Shown piece by piece: positions 50,459-60,444 of a stretch of 64,000 nucleotides of DNA. The notes beneath the pieces are model-generated. The model did not search any database. It saw only the letters and a list, made by a program, of their open reading frames with translations, and was not told where the DNA came from. The translations under genes and the position numbers were made by a program. The DNA is from a virus. Location of the stretch: positions 1 through 64,000 of IMG/VR virus record IMGVR_UViG_3300028045_000010; one strand, given 5' to 3'. Positions within the stretch are counted from its first letter, which is position 1. Each line of letters opens with the position of its first letter.

Positions 50459-52372
50459 ATGGCAGATTTAATACTTACAAGTAATACTACATATGAAGCT
50501 GTTGATTTAATTAATGGTGCACTTTCTGGTTTGACAAATTTATGGTCTGCTAGTACTGGTGACAATTCTTTAATAGCGTTAAACGATTCTGGGAATTTGG
50601 CTTCTGAAAATTCAGCCTATGCAGAAGGTTATGCTACAACCTCTAGTGGCTTCGCCTCTCATTCTGAAGGTTATATGACAGTTGCTAGCGGTAACTACTC
50701 TCATACAGAAGGGTATAAAAATACAGCTCTTGGAATCGCTTCATTTGCTGGCGGTAGCGGCTCTACAGCTGACGGTAATCAATCTTTTGTTTTTGGAAAA
50801 AACAATTCATCTACGATAGACAATAGTGCTGTGATGGGTGGTTATGAAAATGTGGTGTCAGGTAGCTCTGGTAGTAATTCAACAATATTTGCAGGCTATA
50901 AAAACAAAATTAACCTTACTGGCAACAGTACTGATACATCAACAATTGTCGGTGGAATAGAAGGTTGTATTGCAGGAAATAATGACATGACAGGAATTTT
51001 TGGAGGATTTAGAAATGCAATTTCTTCAACAACTAGTAACAACAGTGTTATAATAGGTGGTGAATATAATGTTATGAATGGTGATAATATTAAATCTTGC
51101 GTTATTTTAGGAGGTCACTCTGGGTCTACTGAAGGTAATAATATATCAAATTCATTTGATACTTCAATTATAACTAGTAGAAATTCATCTATAAATTTTG
51201 ATAACAATGGTGCTGGAGAGGGTAATCAAATAATATCTAGTTGGAATAGCTCAATTGATGATTCGTTAGTTAGCTTTATTCATAATGTTAATTATTGCTC
51301 TATTTTAGGAGGGTATAATAACAATATAAGACCAACATTGCAATTTCCGCCAGGTAATTTAATAAAAAATATTGTAATTATTGGAGGTGAAGATAATGAG
51401 TCTGGTGGAGGTGTTGGAGCTTTAGGTAATGGTAATAATTCTGTTACATTAGCAGGTTCTGGCAATACTAATTGGGGTAAAAATTGTGTTATAGCTGGTG
51501 GTGATAACAATCTTATAGGAACTGGTATCGCTGGAAGCCCTATTGAAAATTGTGTAATATTTGGAAGTTATAATAAAAATACAAACTCCTTACATGATGA
51601 TTGCATTCAAATGGGAAACTCTTCAGTTCCAAGGTCTGCACACACAATAACTATGGGCTATAATGCCACACCAACAGCAGGAAGTCCTGTTAACAATAGA
51701 ATAGCTTTTAATATGGAATTTGGTTCTGGTATTTTTGAAGGAAGTATTGATGCTGGTCCCGCTGATTATGCAGAGTTTTTTGAGTGGAATGATAGCAATC
51801 TATTAGATGAGGATAGAGTAGGATATGCCGTTTCTTTGGTTGGTGATAAAATTGAAAAAGGAAATAATAATATAATAGGAATTACATCTGCAACTCCTGG
51901 CTTTACTTGTGACTCAGCGTCTTTAGCTTGGGATAAATTATTTTTAAGAGATGAATTTGGAAGAAAAATAGAAGAGGAATATGATTTATATTTAATAAAT
52001 AGTGGACAAACAGAAATTTATATAGATAATAAAAATAACACTTTTAAAGAACCGCCTAACCCAGAAAATATGGTTGGGGAGCTTTGTGAAGAAAATATAG
52101 ATGATAAAGTTTTTAAAAAGAAAGTTAGACAATATAAAATTAATCATGACTTCGATAAAAATCAAAATTACACAACAAGAGCTGATAGAAAAGAGTGGAT
52201 TGAAGTTGGTTTACTTGGCAAATTAGATATTAGAACTTCAGAACAAATAACAGGAAATAAAATTAGTATAGACTCTAGTGGGATGGCAATAAATGGAACT
52301 GATTATTATATTTTAGAAAAAACAAAAGATTATGATGGGGACTATGGTATTGTTCAAATATTATTTAAATAA
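50459..52372 (+). CDS. Tail fibre/spike with Peptidase_G2-type C-terminal chaperone, 637 aa
   Basis: N-terminus LTSNTTYEAVDLINGALSGL is a diverged version of the shared attachment domain. YadA-like units SGFASHSEGYMTVASGNYSH are followed by IIGG/ILGG turn repeats (SVIIGGEYNVMNG; ILGGYNNNIRPT; VIIGGEDNESGG). The C-terminal chaperone starts PADYAEFFEWNDSNLLDEDR near residue 434 and ends YDGDYGIVQILFK. Six bases after the previous fibre gene. It is likely an alternative or co-assembled fibre with a different receptor specificity. Confidence 0.82.
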   Translation: MADLILTSNTTYEAVDLINGALSGLTNLWSASTGDNSLIALNDSGNLASENSAYAEGYATTSSGFASHSEGYMTVASGNYSHTEGYKNTALGIASFAGGSGSTADGNQSFVFGKNNSSTIDNSAVMGGYENVVSGSSGSNSTIFAGYKNKINLTGNSTDTSTIVGGIEGCIAGNNDMTGIFGGFRNAISSTTSNNSVIIGGEYNVMNGDNIKSCVILGGHSGSTEGNNISNSFDTSIITSRNSSINFDNNGAGEGNQIISSWNSSIDDSLVSFIHNVNYCSILGGYNNNIRPTLQFPPGNLIKNIVIIGGEDNESGGGVGALGNGNNSVTLAGSGNTNWGKNCVIAGGDNNLIGTGIAGSPIENCVIFGSYNKNTNSLHDDCIQMGNSSVPRSAHTITMGYNATPTAGSPVNNRIAFNMEFGSGIFEGSIDAGPADYAEFFEWNDSNLLDEDRVGYAVSLVGDKIEKGNNNIIGITSATPGFTCDSASLAWDKLFLRDEFGRKIEEEYDLYLINSGQTEIYIDNKNNTFKEPPNPENMVGELCEENIDDKVFKKKVRQYKINHDFDKNQNYTTRADRKEWIEVGLLGKLDIRTSEQITGNKISIDSSGMAINGTDYYILEKTKDYDGDYGIVQILFK

Positions 52373-52389
52373 TTATAAAAGAAAAAGAA

Positions 52390-54666
52390 ATGGCTTTTGA
52401 AAACATACTTACTGGGGACACTTTTAATGAAGGTAGAATTAAAATAAATGAAGGTTTTAATGAGTTTGATTTATGGGATGGAACTTCTTATGGAAATACT
52501 GTTTTTATTAATAGTCAATATCCGAATTCCACAACCTCTGAACAAACACCTTCAGAAGGTTATAATACAGTGTTCGGAGCCAATAATATTGCAGTAGAAG
52601 TTAATCCAATTTTTAATGGCACATCTAATGTAGTTATAGGATATTCAAACATATCTAAAGGAAACGTGTCTCATGCCGAGGGATATTTAACAACTACTCT
52701 TGGTAACTATTGTCACTCTGGTGGGTTTAATACTACAGTTAGCGGCTCTTCATCTTTTATACACTCTAAAAAACAATCTAGTACAATAGCTTCTGGAGTT
52801 GATTCTGCGGTGCTATTTCAATATGATTCTGCAATATTAGGAGGTAGTGACAGTTCTATTATAAACTATAGAGACGCTTATGCGTCATATGATGATGGTG
52901 AAATTGCGGGAAATAATTTTATACTAGGTTCTAAAGAAGTTTATATAACAGCGCAAGATGACCCAGACGATGGGAATGGGAATCCAGAGGGTCAAGCAGG
53001 TTATAGCGTTATTGTTGGCTGTAGGTCAGATGTAATAAATCCCAATTCAGAAATATATAACGAAGGAGTGTATGGCTCAGCTTTAATAAACACTTCTTTT
53101 TCTTATGTAAAACAAAATGGAGATAATGATTTTGGTGTTCCTATTTCTACAAGCAATGCAATAATTGGAGGTAGAAGAGGTCAAATTGAAAATTCAGATT
53201 CTTCTACAATAATTGGTTCTGGTGGGGCTGGTTTGGGTTCTACTCCTTATAATTTTATTAAAAAAGCTAAAGTTTCATCTATTATAAGTAGCTTAAATTC
53301 TAACATTGATAACGATTCGGCAATTTATTCATCTATTAAAAATTCAGTAATTTCTGGTGGTGAGGGGGATTTAATTACGATAGATATAGGTACTGGGGGT
53401 CAATCTGACTCGACTGTGGATACTATATTAAATTCAGTAATTATTGGTGGAAATGGAAATACTATTGCTAAATATTTTGAATCTTATGCTAATGACAACG
53501 CGAATCCTACTAAAAATTGTGCAATAATTGGCGGAGAAAATAATGGAATTTTAGGAGCAAATATTAATCAATGTGTTATAGTTGGAGGAAATGAAAACAA
53601 ACATCAAGCCACTAACGCATACTACGCCTTTAATCCTCAAAATAACGTTATTTTAGGAGGTGAAAATAATATTGTTAGTACTGGATATTTTGGAGCTGTA
53701 AATAATTGTGTTCTCTTAGGAGGTAAAAACAACAGACTTCAAAAAGACTCTGCTACTAGTCTTAATGTGTCTTCAGTAATTGCAGGCCAAGGATTGTGGA
53801 GTAGCTCTATAGTGGCAGCGAGAACAAACTCATTTCAAGCAGGATATAGTTTATCAACCACTCCAAGTACTAGTGTTCGCACAATTTATTTGGACATGGA
53901 AAATGGAGACGGTCATTGGGATGGAGGTCTTAGTGTTGGCACAGCAGATTATGCTGAATATTTTGAATGGCAAGATGGAAATTTAAATGATGAAAAAAGA
54001 TATGGTTATTTCGTTTCTTTAATTGGAGATAAAATAGAAATAGGAAATTCAGATATAGTTGGAATTGTATCCCCAACCCCAGGATTTATAGGAGATTCGG
54101 CATCATTAAAGTGGAAAGATTTTCATTTAAAAGATGAATTTAGAAGAAAATTAAAAATTGAATATAAAAAATATATAATATCTGGGCAGACGTCTGTAAA
54201 TAATATAGTTGAACCTTATGAAATTATTGACTTTAAAAATTTAGACAAACTTAATAAGCTTTCATATACTGGTAGTACATCAAATGTTTATGATAGTGAA
54301 ATTGTAGAGTTTTATATAGACGAAGATGATAATATATATAAAAACTATCCAAGCGCTGGTAATTTAGAAGGAATCTTATATACAGGAAGTACTGAAGATA
54401 AAATTTATATTGGAAATATTTTTGAAAATAAAATAAATCCAAATTATAATAAAGACCAAGAGTATTTATCTAGAAAAGAAAGAAAAGAGTGGTCACCAAT
54501 TGGAATGTTAGGGAAATTACATGTTAGAACTTCTGAACAAATAACTTCAGATAAAATTAGTGTTGATTCTAATGGTGAAGCTATAAACGGAACTGATTAT
54601 CATGTATTAAAACCAATAAAAGACTATGATGGAGATTATGGTATTGTTCAAATATTATTTAAATAA
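52390..54666 (+). CDS. Tail fibre/spike with Peptidase_G2-type C-terminal chaperone, 758 aa
   Basis: N-terminus TGDTFNEGRIKINEGFNEFD again matches the shared attachment domain. Shaft with SHAEGYLTTTLGNYCHSGG units and IIGG turns (AIIGGRRGQIEN; VIIGGNGNTIAK; VILGGENNIVST). Chaperone domain starts TADYAEYFEWQDGNLNDEKR near residue 518; it is longer than in the others because of an insertion after KIEYKKYIISG (about 70 residues). Ends YDGDYGIVQILFK. The strong C-terminal identity among the three genes contrasts with divergent shafts. Confidence 0.82.
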   Translation: MAFENILTGDTFNEGRIKINEGFNEFDLWDGTSYGNTVFINSQYPNSTTSEQTPSEGYNTVFGANNIAVEVNPIFNGTSNVVIGYSNISKGNVSHAEGYLTTTLGNYCHSGGFNTTVSGSSSFIHSKKQSSTIASGVDSAVLFQYDSAILGGSDSSIINYRDAYASYDDGEIAGNNFILGSKEVYITAQDDPDDGNGNPEGQAGYSVIVGCRSDVINPNSEIYNEGVYGSALINTSFSYVKQNGDNDFGVPISTSNAIIGGRRGQIENSDSSTIIGSGGAGLGSTPYNFIKKAKVSSIISSLNSNIDNDSAIYSSIKNSVISGGEGDLITIDIGTGGQSDSTVDTILNSVIIGGNGNTIAKYFESYANDNANPTKNCAIIGGENNGILGANINQCVIVGGNENKHQATNAYYAFNPQNNVILGGENNIVSTGYFGAVNNCVLLGGKNNRLQKDSATSLNVSSVIAGQGLWSSSIVAARTNSFQAGYSLSTTPSTSVRTIYLDMENGDGHWDGGLSVGTADYAEYFEWQDGNLNDEKRYGYFVSLIGDKIEIGNSDIVGIVSPTPGFIGDSASLKWKDFHLKDEFRRKLKIEYKKYIISGQTSVNNIVEPYEIIDFKNLDKLNKLSYTGSTSNVYDSEIVEFYIDEDDNIYKNYPSAGNLEGILYTGSTEDKIYIGNIFENKINPNYNKDQEYLSRKERKEWSPIGMLGKLHVRTSEQITSDKISVDSNGEAINGTDYHVLKPIKDYDGDYGIVQILFK

Positions 54667-54668
54667 TT

Positions 54669-55322
54669 ATGCCTAGAATAGATTTCGATAATAATAGAGG
54701 AGAAAATTTAGCAGACCCCAAATATGATAAGGACGCTGTTAATAAAAGAACTTTAAGGAGAGGTGTAAAAACTATTGAAGACTCTTTTTTAGCTCTTACT
54801 GGAGGTACTGTAAATGGTAATGTTACTATAACTGGTGACACAATAGTAAGTGGAAACACTACAATAGGTGGAAACACTACAATAGAAGGTAGTTTAATTG
54901 TAAGTGGTAGTACAACAACTGTTGGTGCTAGATTTAAAAAGGTTAGAGAGATTACGATAACCGATGGTAGTTGGTCTGGTGCTGGCGAACCTGAACCAAT
55001 TAATGGAGACGATGAAATAGTTTTCGTTACCGACAACACAGTGGGTGGAATTCCGATTGACGAATTTAATATTGATTTAAGTAATGTTATAAATTCAAGC
55101 CCTGTTGGTAGGGTTATTGAGATAGTTAACGTAGATTCAGGTTCAGCAGGTTTAATAATTGGTGCATATGCACTAGCTATTATTGGAGGAGGTTTTACCA
55201 CATATACAATTAATGGAGTTACAGGTACGCCTAAAGTGGGCATTTGTGGTACAGTATATCAATCTATAACAATCGTTAAAAGAGCCGATTTTGAAATTGT
55301 ATATTATGGAACAGGTTTATAA
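54669..55322 (+). CDS. Short tail fibre protein, 217 aa
   Basis: N-terminus ENLADPKYDKDAVNKRTLRR has the 'DP...DAVNKRTL' form of T4-like fibre proteins. A shaft of repeating strands follows (VNGNVTITGDTIVSGNTTIG; GNTTIEGSLIVSGSTTTVGA), then a C-terminal tip (KVREITITDGSWSGAG; YTINGVTGTPKVGICGTVYQ). Two bases after the 758-aa fibre and last of the plus-strand block; its stop abuts the stop of the converging gene. Likely assembled with the large fibres. Confidence 0.65.
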   Translation: MPRIDFDNNRGENLADPKYDKDAVNKRTLRRGVKTIEDSFLALTGGTVNGNVTITGDTIVSGNTTIGGNTTIEGSLIVSGSTTTVGARFKKVREITITDGSWSGAGEPEPINGDDEIVFVTDNTVGGIPIDEFNIDLSNVINSSPVGRVIEIVNVDSGSAGLIIGAYALAIIGGGFTTYTINGVTGTPKVGICGTVYQSITIVKRADFEIVYYGTGL

Positions 55323-56207
55323 TTAACTATTAAGACCTTTAGAAATGTTGTTAAAATCTTGGTTTACATTGATGTTATTTCTAATTTGTCTAATATCTAC
55401 ACTTCCTTGATTAAAATCTTTCTTTCTAGTATATAAATTATACTGTCTATATATGTTTCCGTTTTCATCGAAATAAGTCAATATACCAGTAGAATTATCT
55501 CTTGTTGTATTTCCATATAGAGCGTATGACAAAGTTTTTACATCATGCTCTACCATTTCAACTTCTATATGAACTGGGTCGAAGTACGTATTAGTTAAAA
55601 ATATTTCTTGTCCTGCAGAACCTATATTTCCTCCGCCTTTACCAGAAACTAAACTTCCTTCATCAGGACTTACTGTCAAAAAGAGAGCGTTACCTGAAGA
55701 GTCTAAAATATAGCTAATTGCCCCTCTATTTATAGTGTTGTTATTTGTTGCTGGGGACACTAGGTCACTACTTGTTATTATTTTATTAGAATTTTTTATT
55801 TTTATACCTGTATTTTTATCAATATATTCAACCGACCAACCTACTAAGCTATTTGTTTTTTTAAATTGAGATGATGGTATTACTATTCCTTTTTTTGAAA
55901 TTTGAACTCCAATTTCATCTTCTGTAACTACTACTGAACAATCTGAAATTGTCAGCCTGAAAGTTTTAGGTTTTATTAGTACTGAATAAAATCCAAGTTC
56001 TGTAAAGACATTTGCTGGCAATCTTAATTTATACATGCCGTCTGCTCCTAGCATTTTTAACAAATCACTTTCGCTAATAGTGTCATATAGAGGTTTAAAA
56101 GCAATTTCTCCTGTAGATTCTCTATCTGGTGAGAACGCATACAAAACATCTACTTCATCAGCAGTAACATCTGCCAGTTTTTTTGTACCATATATACCTA
56201 CACTCAT
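55323..56207 (-). CDS. Probable baseplate/tail protein, 294 aa
   Basis: Starts MSVGIYGTKKLADVTADEVD; beta-rich throughout (KLRLPANVFTELGFYSVLIK; RLTISDCSVVVTEDEIGVQI), with a Gly turn VSGKGGGNIGSAG and an Asn-rich tail (IRNNINVNQDFNNISKGLN). I recognise no family. Placement between fibres and other tail genes supports a tail role. ATATTTATATAAA precedes it on the coding strand. Confidence 0.5.
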   Translation of the reverse strand: MSVGIYGTKKLADVTADEVDVLYAFSPDRESTGEIAFKPLYDTISESDLLKMLGADGMYKLRLPANVFTELGFYSVLIKPKTFRLTISDCSVVVTEDEIGVQISKKGIVIPSSQFKKTNSLVGWSVEYIDKNTGIKIKNSNKIITSSDLVSPATNNNTINRGAISYILDSSGNALFLTVSPDEGSLVSGKGGGNIGSAGQEIFLTNTYFDPVHIEVEMVEHDVKTLSYALYGNTTRDNSTGILTYFDENGNIYRQYNLYTRKKDFNQGSVDIRQIRNNINVNQDFNNISKGLNS

Positions 56208-56300
56208 AGTAATGTTTTATTTATATAAATATAGTGAATTAAAAATATTTTGAAAGTATTAAATTGTTTATTTTTTATTTCTTAAAGATTTTATAATATT

Positions 56301-57410
<1,110 letters not shown>

Positions 57411-57449
57411 ATAAATGTGTTCATATATAAATATTATTATTTAAATATT

Positions 57450-60443
57450 TTAAGTAATTCCACTAAAAGAAGGGTTTCCACCAAAATCACCAGCTGGGTT
57501 TGGGTATGATTCTATTGGTATTAAAGAATTATTTAAAAAGCTTCCATTACATGTTACATAGTTTATTTCATATGGAGTAAATGCTCTTGTTACTTTTGTA
57601 TAAGAGTTGCTTCCACCACCTCCGAAATTACTAAATCCACCAGTTGTAGTTTCAAATATTTCATTTAAAAATATAGTACCATTCATTTCTACTACTTTTG
57701 GACCATTTCCTGTAATATTATCTTTAAAAGTATCAGGAAAAACAAATTTTGCTTGTATATTTCTATTTTTAACTAATTGAACTTCGTTAAATGTTAATTC
57801 AGACTCTAAAAACTCTAAGTTTTTGGAAGACACTCCTGCAATTGTTAGTTGTTTATTTTCATCTATTAATATGCCAAGTTTGCTTGAATAATATCTTATT
57901 TTTTTACCTGCAGTAAAACCATCAACAATGAAGTCTCCGCCATCAACTCTTTCAAGTTCTTTTTTATTTTTTACATCTGATTTTATAACAAATGATTCAT
58001 TAGAAAGTATTCTGCTTTTTACATTTTCAATTCGGCTAGTTAGAAAGTATTTAGAGTTTTCTGGGTTTGCCGTTGCCTTTATCGCTTCACTCTGCATTGG
58101 TATTATTACTTTAGGAAATATTCTAGACTTTATTTCTTCGATAGAGTTTCCATTATTCCCATAATTAAAAGAGTTTTGTGGGCTAGATATGTTGCTTGCT
58201 TTTATTCTAAATTCATATCTTGACTTTAAAAATTGATTTAATTGTTTTTTTAGACCATAATTAGATGGTAAATCTATTATTACTTCCCTAAACCCTGATG
58301 GTTTTGATACTGTGAATTTAGCGACAACTTCATCTGTCTTTACAGTCTTGTAACCTTTTTCAAATGAAATAAATAATTTTGATGGAGTATCTTCTTCTCC
58401 CACACCTTCAACAAATATTTGTTCGCCTTTATTTATTATTTCTATTGTATATTCAAAATCATCAGTAAAACTCTTGAAATCGCCATTTCCATTACCAACT
58501 TTCAGTCTTAACTCTTTTTTTTCTGTTACCAACGAATCGTTCATTCTAAACATTCCGTACCCTTTATTAAAATTGCCAGGCATTATATATCTAGTAAAAT
58601 TAGGTATCATACTATCTTTAATTGTTATAATATGTTCATTAACTTCATCATTAGATATGATAACATTTTGAGATGGATTTTTTAATTTAAGATTTATATT
58701 TAAGTCGTTGGCATATTGAAAATCGTTTAATATTTCAACGTCAAACTTAGCACTTGAAACTCCTTCTGTAAGTAATATTGTCTTTTCAAATGCTCCAACA
58801 ATCTCTGTTTCAAAATTATAAACAAATTTTGCTTGTATATTTCTATTGTTTCTATCGCGGTTATTGTCAAAACTTAATGGCGAACCCAAAAGAAGTAGTT
58901 TGGTGTTAGTGACTTGTAAAATTAGTATTGTTTTATTTACATCTATGTCTTTACCCCTTCTTCTTGAAGAGTAATTTAAGTTTTTGCCTGAAATAAAACC
59001 ATCAGCTATAAAACTTCCTCCATCAGTTCTTTTAATTACACCACCCTTACTATTTCCTCCTGGTAGATTTATGCCTTGTGTCTTAATTTCTAAATCTTCG
59101 ACAACATATTCTATTTTATCACTACTTGTTGTTATTGTAGTGGTGTCAGTTCCTAAAAAGTTTTTGCCTAATATAGCTGTAGAATTTATTAAATCTGCAT
59201 ATACTACTACTGTTTGGTTTGGTACATTCATCGGCCTATCAAGAAACAACTCTACAGATACAGTAGTTGCACTTTCAATTATTTCTTTTGATGGCACTGC
59301 AAAACTTATAGGTATAGGCTTATCTTTATCTTCTATTGTCAAAAAGAATTCATTATTTTTTTCGTTTTCTTCTAAAAATTTAAAATTATTAAATCCGAAA
59401 GAAACTTTTTCTGTATTTTCTACATATAAATCATCTAACAATTCTACTTCTACTTTTTTATACTGTTCACCTATTTCCCATTTTAACGTTTTTGTTTTTA
59501 ATAAAAAATCTTGATTGGGATTTCTTGTCGTTTCATCATTTTTAACATAAACACCTACCTCTTCTATTCCATATATACTGGGGTAATCTAATTTTGCAAA
59601 AAATTCAAATTTACCAAAACTCTCATCTACTGTGGCATTGTTTATGTTTGTTGAGCCAAAAGAAGAGTTTATTGATGAGTTTAATGAATCAATAACTTGT
59701 TTAGAAGTATTTTCAATTTCAGAATTTTCTATTAATGACTTTGTGTTATTTATAAATTCATTATCTAAAGAGTTTAAAAAAGAAACTTTTGGAGCTCTAT
59801 ATAAATTTAAATCAGACTTAATCCAATGTGTATCATAAAGAAATTTAAAATCATTCTCTACTATTGTCTCATTTCCTTTTAGGTCTATTTCTAAAGTTTC
59901 AGTTCCAAAAGGTATTTTAGTTCCTTGTGAATTATAATATATAAATGGCACTTTTATTTTAGCATAAAGTTTTTTTTCGCTACTTTTTATTGTTAAAATT
60001 AACTCTTTATTTTCACCTATTCTTCTATTTCTAATGGGACTAATTTCAAATATAAAATAATATGAACTCTTTTTTTTCCAAAATATATTTTTACTTAAAC
60101 TCCCACCGCTAGAAAGAGGTATTGTATTTATTTTATGATAAGGTTTTGGTGTTATATTTGTACTAAACTTAGGAGAATATAGTGAATCTTCATGATTTGT
60201 TGATATTTCTATTTGTAAATTTTCAGTATCAGAAAAATTAGACTCGCAAGTTCCATATACACAAAACTTTAAAGACTTTTCTCTTTCTTTTGTAAATTGT
60301 TCCTTTAAATTAAAATTATTATTTATTATTTCATTAACTAATTCATCAGAATCTCTAGAAAGTTCTAAGTTTACAAAAACATCCTCATTTTTATATGGGA
60401 ATAAATCTTTTTTTCCTAATACTATTTTTAACTTTTCTTTCAT
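57450..60443 (-). CDS. Large tail protein with Calx-beta-like and duplicated modules, 997 aa
   Basis: Beta-rich. Calx-beta-like segments: VSFGFNNFKFLEENEKNNEF then FLTIEDKDKPIPISFAVPS and TTVSVELFLDRPMNVPNQTV, and again around residues 560-620. An internal module of about 75 residues occurs twice, at about 475-550 and 830-905: DGGSFIADGFISGKNLNYSS ... RNNRNIQAKFVY and DGGDFIVDGFTAGKKIRYYS ... KNRNIQAKFVF. Calx-beta domains bind calcium and are frequent in adhesive tail proteins. Two bases from the upstream 1016-aa gene. Probably a baseplate-attached adhesin or long tail structure. Confidence 0.65.
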   Translation of the reverse strand: MKEKLKIVLGKKDLFPYKNEDVFVNLELSRDSDELVNEIINNNFNLKEQFTKEREKSLKFCVYGTCESNFSDTENLQIEISTNHEDSLYSPKFSTNITPKPYHKINTIPLSSGGSLSKNIFWKKKSSYYFIFEISPIRNRRIGENKELILTIKSSEKKLYAKIKVPFIYYNSQGTKIPFGTETLEIDLKGNETIVENDFKFLYDTHWIKSDLNLYRAPKVSFLNSLDNEFINNTKSLIENSEIENTSKQVIDSLNSSINSSFGSTNINNATVDESFGKFEFFAKLDYPSIYGIEEVGVYVKNDETTRNPNQDFLLKTKTLKWEIGEQYKKVEVELLDDLYVENTEKVSFGFNNFKFLEENEKNNEFFLTIEDKDKPIPISFAVPSKEIIESATTVSVELFLDRPMNVPNQTVVVYADLINSTAILGKNFLGTDTTTITTSSDKIEYVVEDLEIKTQGINLPGGNSKGGVIKRTDGGSFIADGFISGKNLNYSSRRRGKDIDVNKTILILQVTNTKLLLLGSPLSFDNNRDRNNRNIQAKFVYNFETEIVGAFEKTILLTEGVSSAKFDVEILNDFQYANDLNINLKLKNPSQNVIISNDEVNEHIITIKDSMIPNFTRYIMPGNFNKGYGMFRMNDSLVTEKKELRLKVGNGNGDFKSFTDDFEYTIEIINKGEQIFVEGVGEEDTPSKLFISFEKGYKTVKTDEVVAKFTVSKPSGFREVIIDLPSNYGLKKQLNQFLKSRYEFRIKASNISSPQNSFNYGNNGNSIEEIKSRIFPKVIIPMQSEAIKATANPENSKYFLTSRIENVKSRILSNESFVIKSDVKNKKELERVDGGDFIVDGFTAGKKIRYYSSKLGILIDENKQLTIAGVSSKNLEFLESELTFNEVQLVKNRNIQAKFVFPDTFKDNITGNGPKVVEMNGTIFLNEIFETTTGGFSNFGGGGSNSYTKVTRAFTPYEINYVTCNGSFLNNSLIPIESYPNPAGDFGGNPSFSGIT

Positions 60444-60444
60444 T

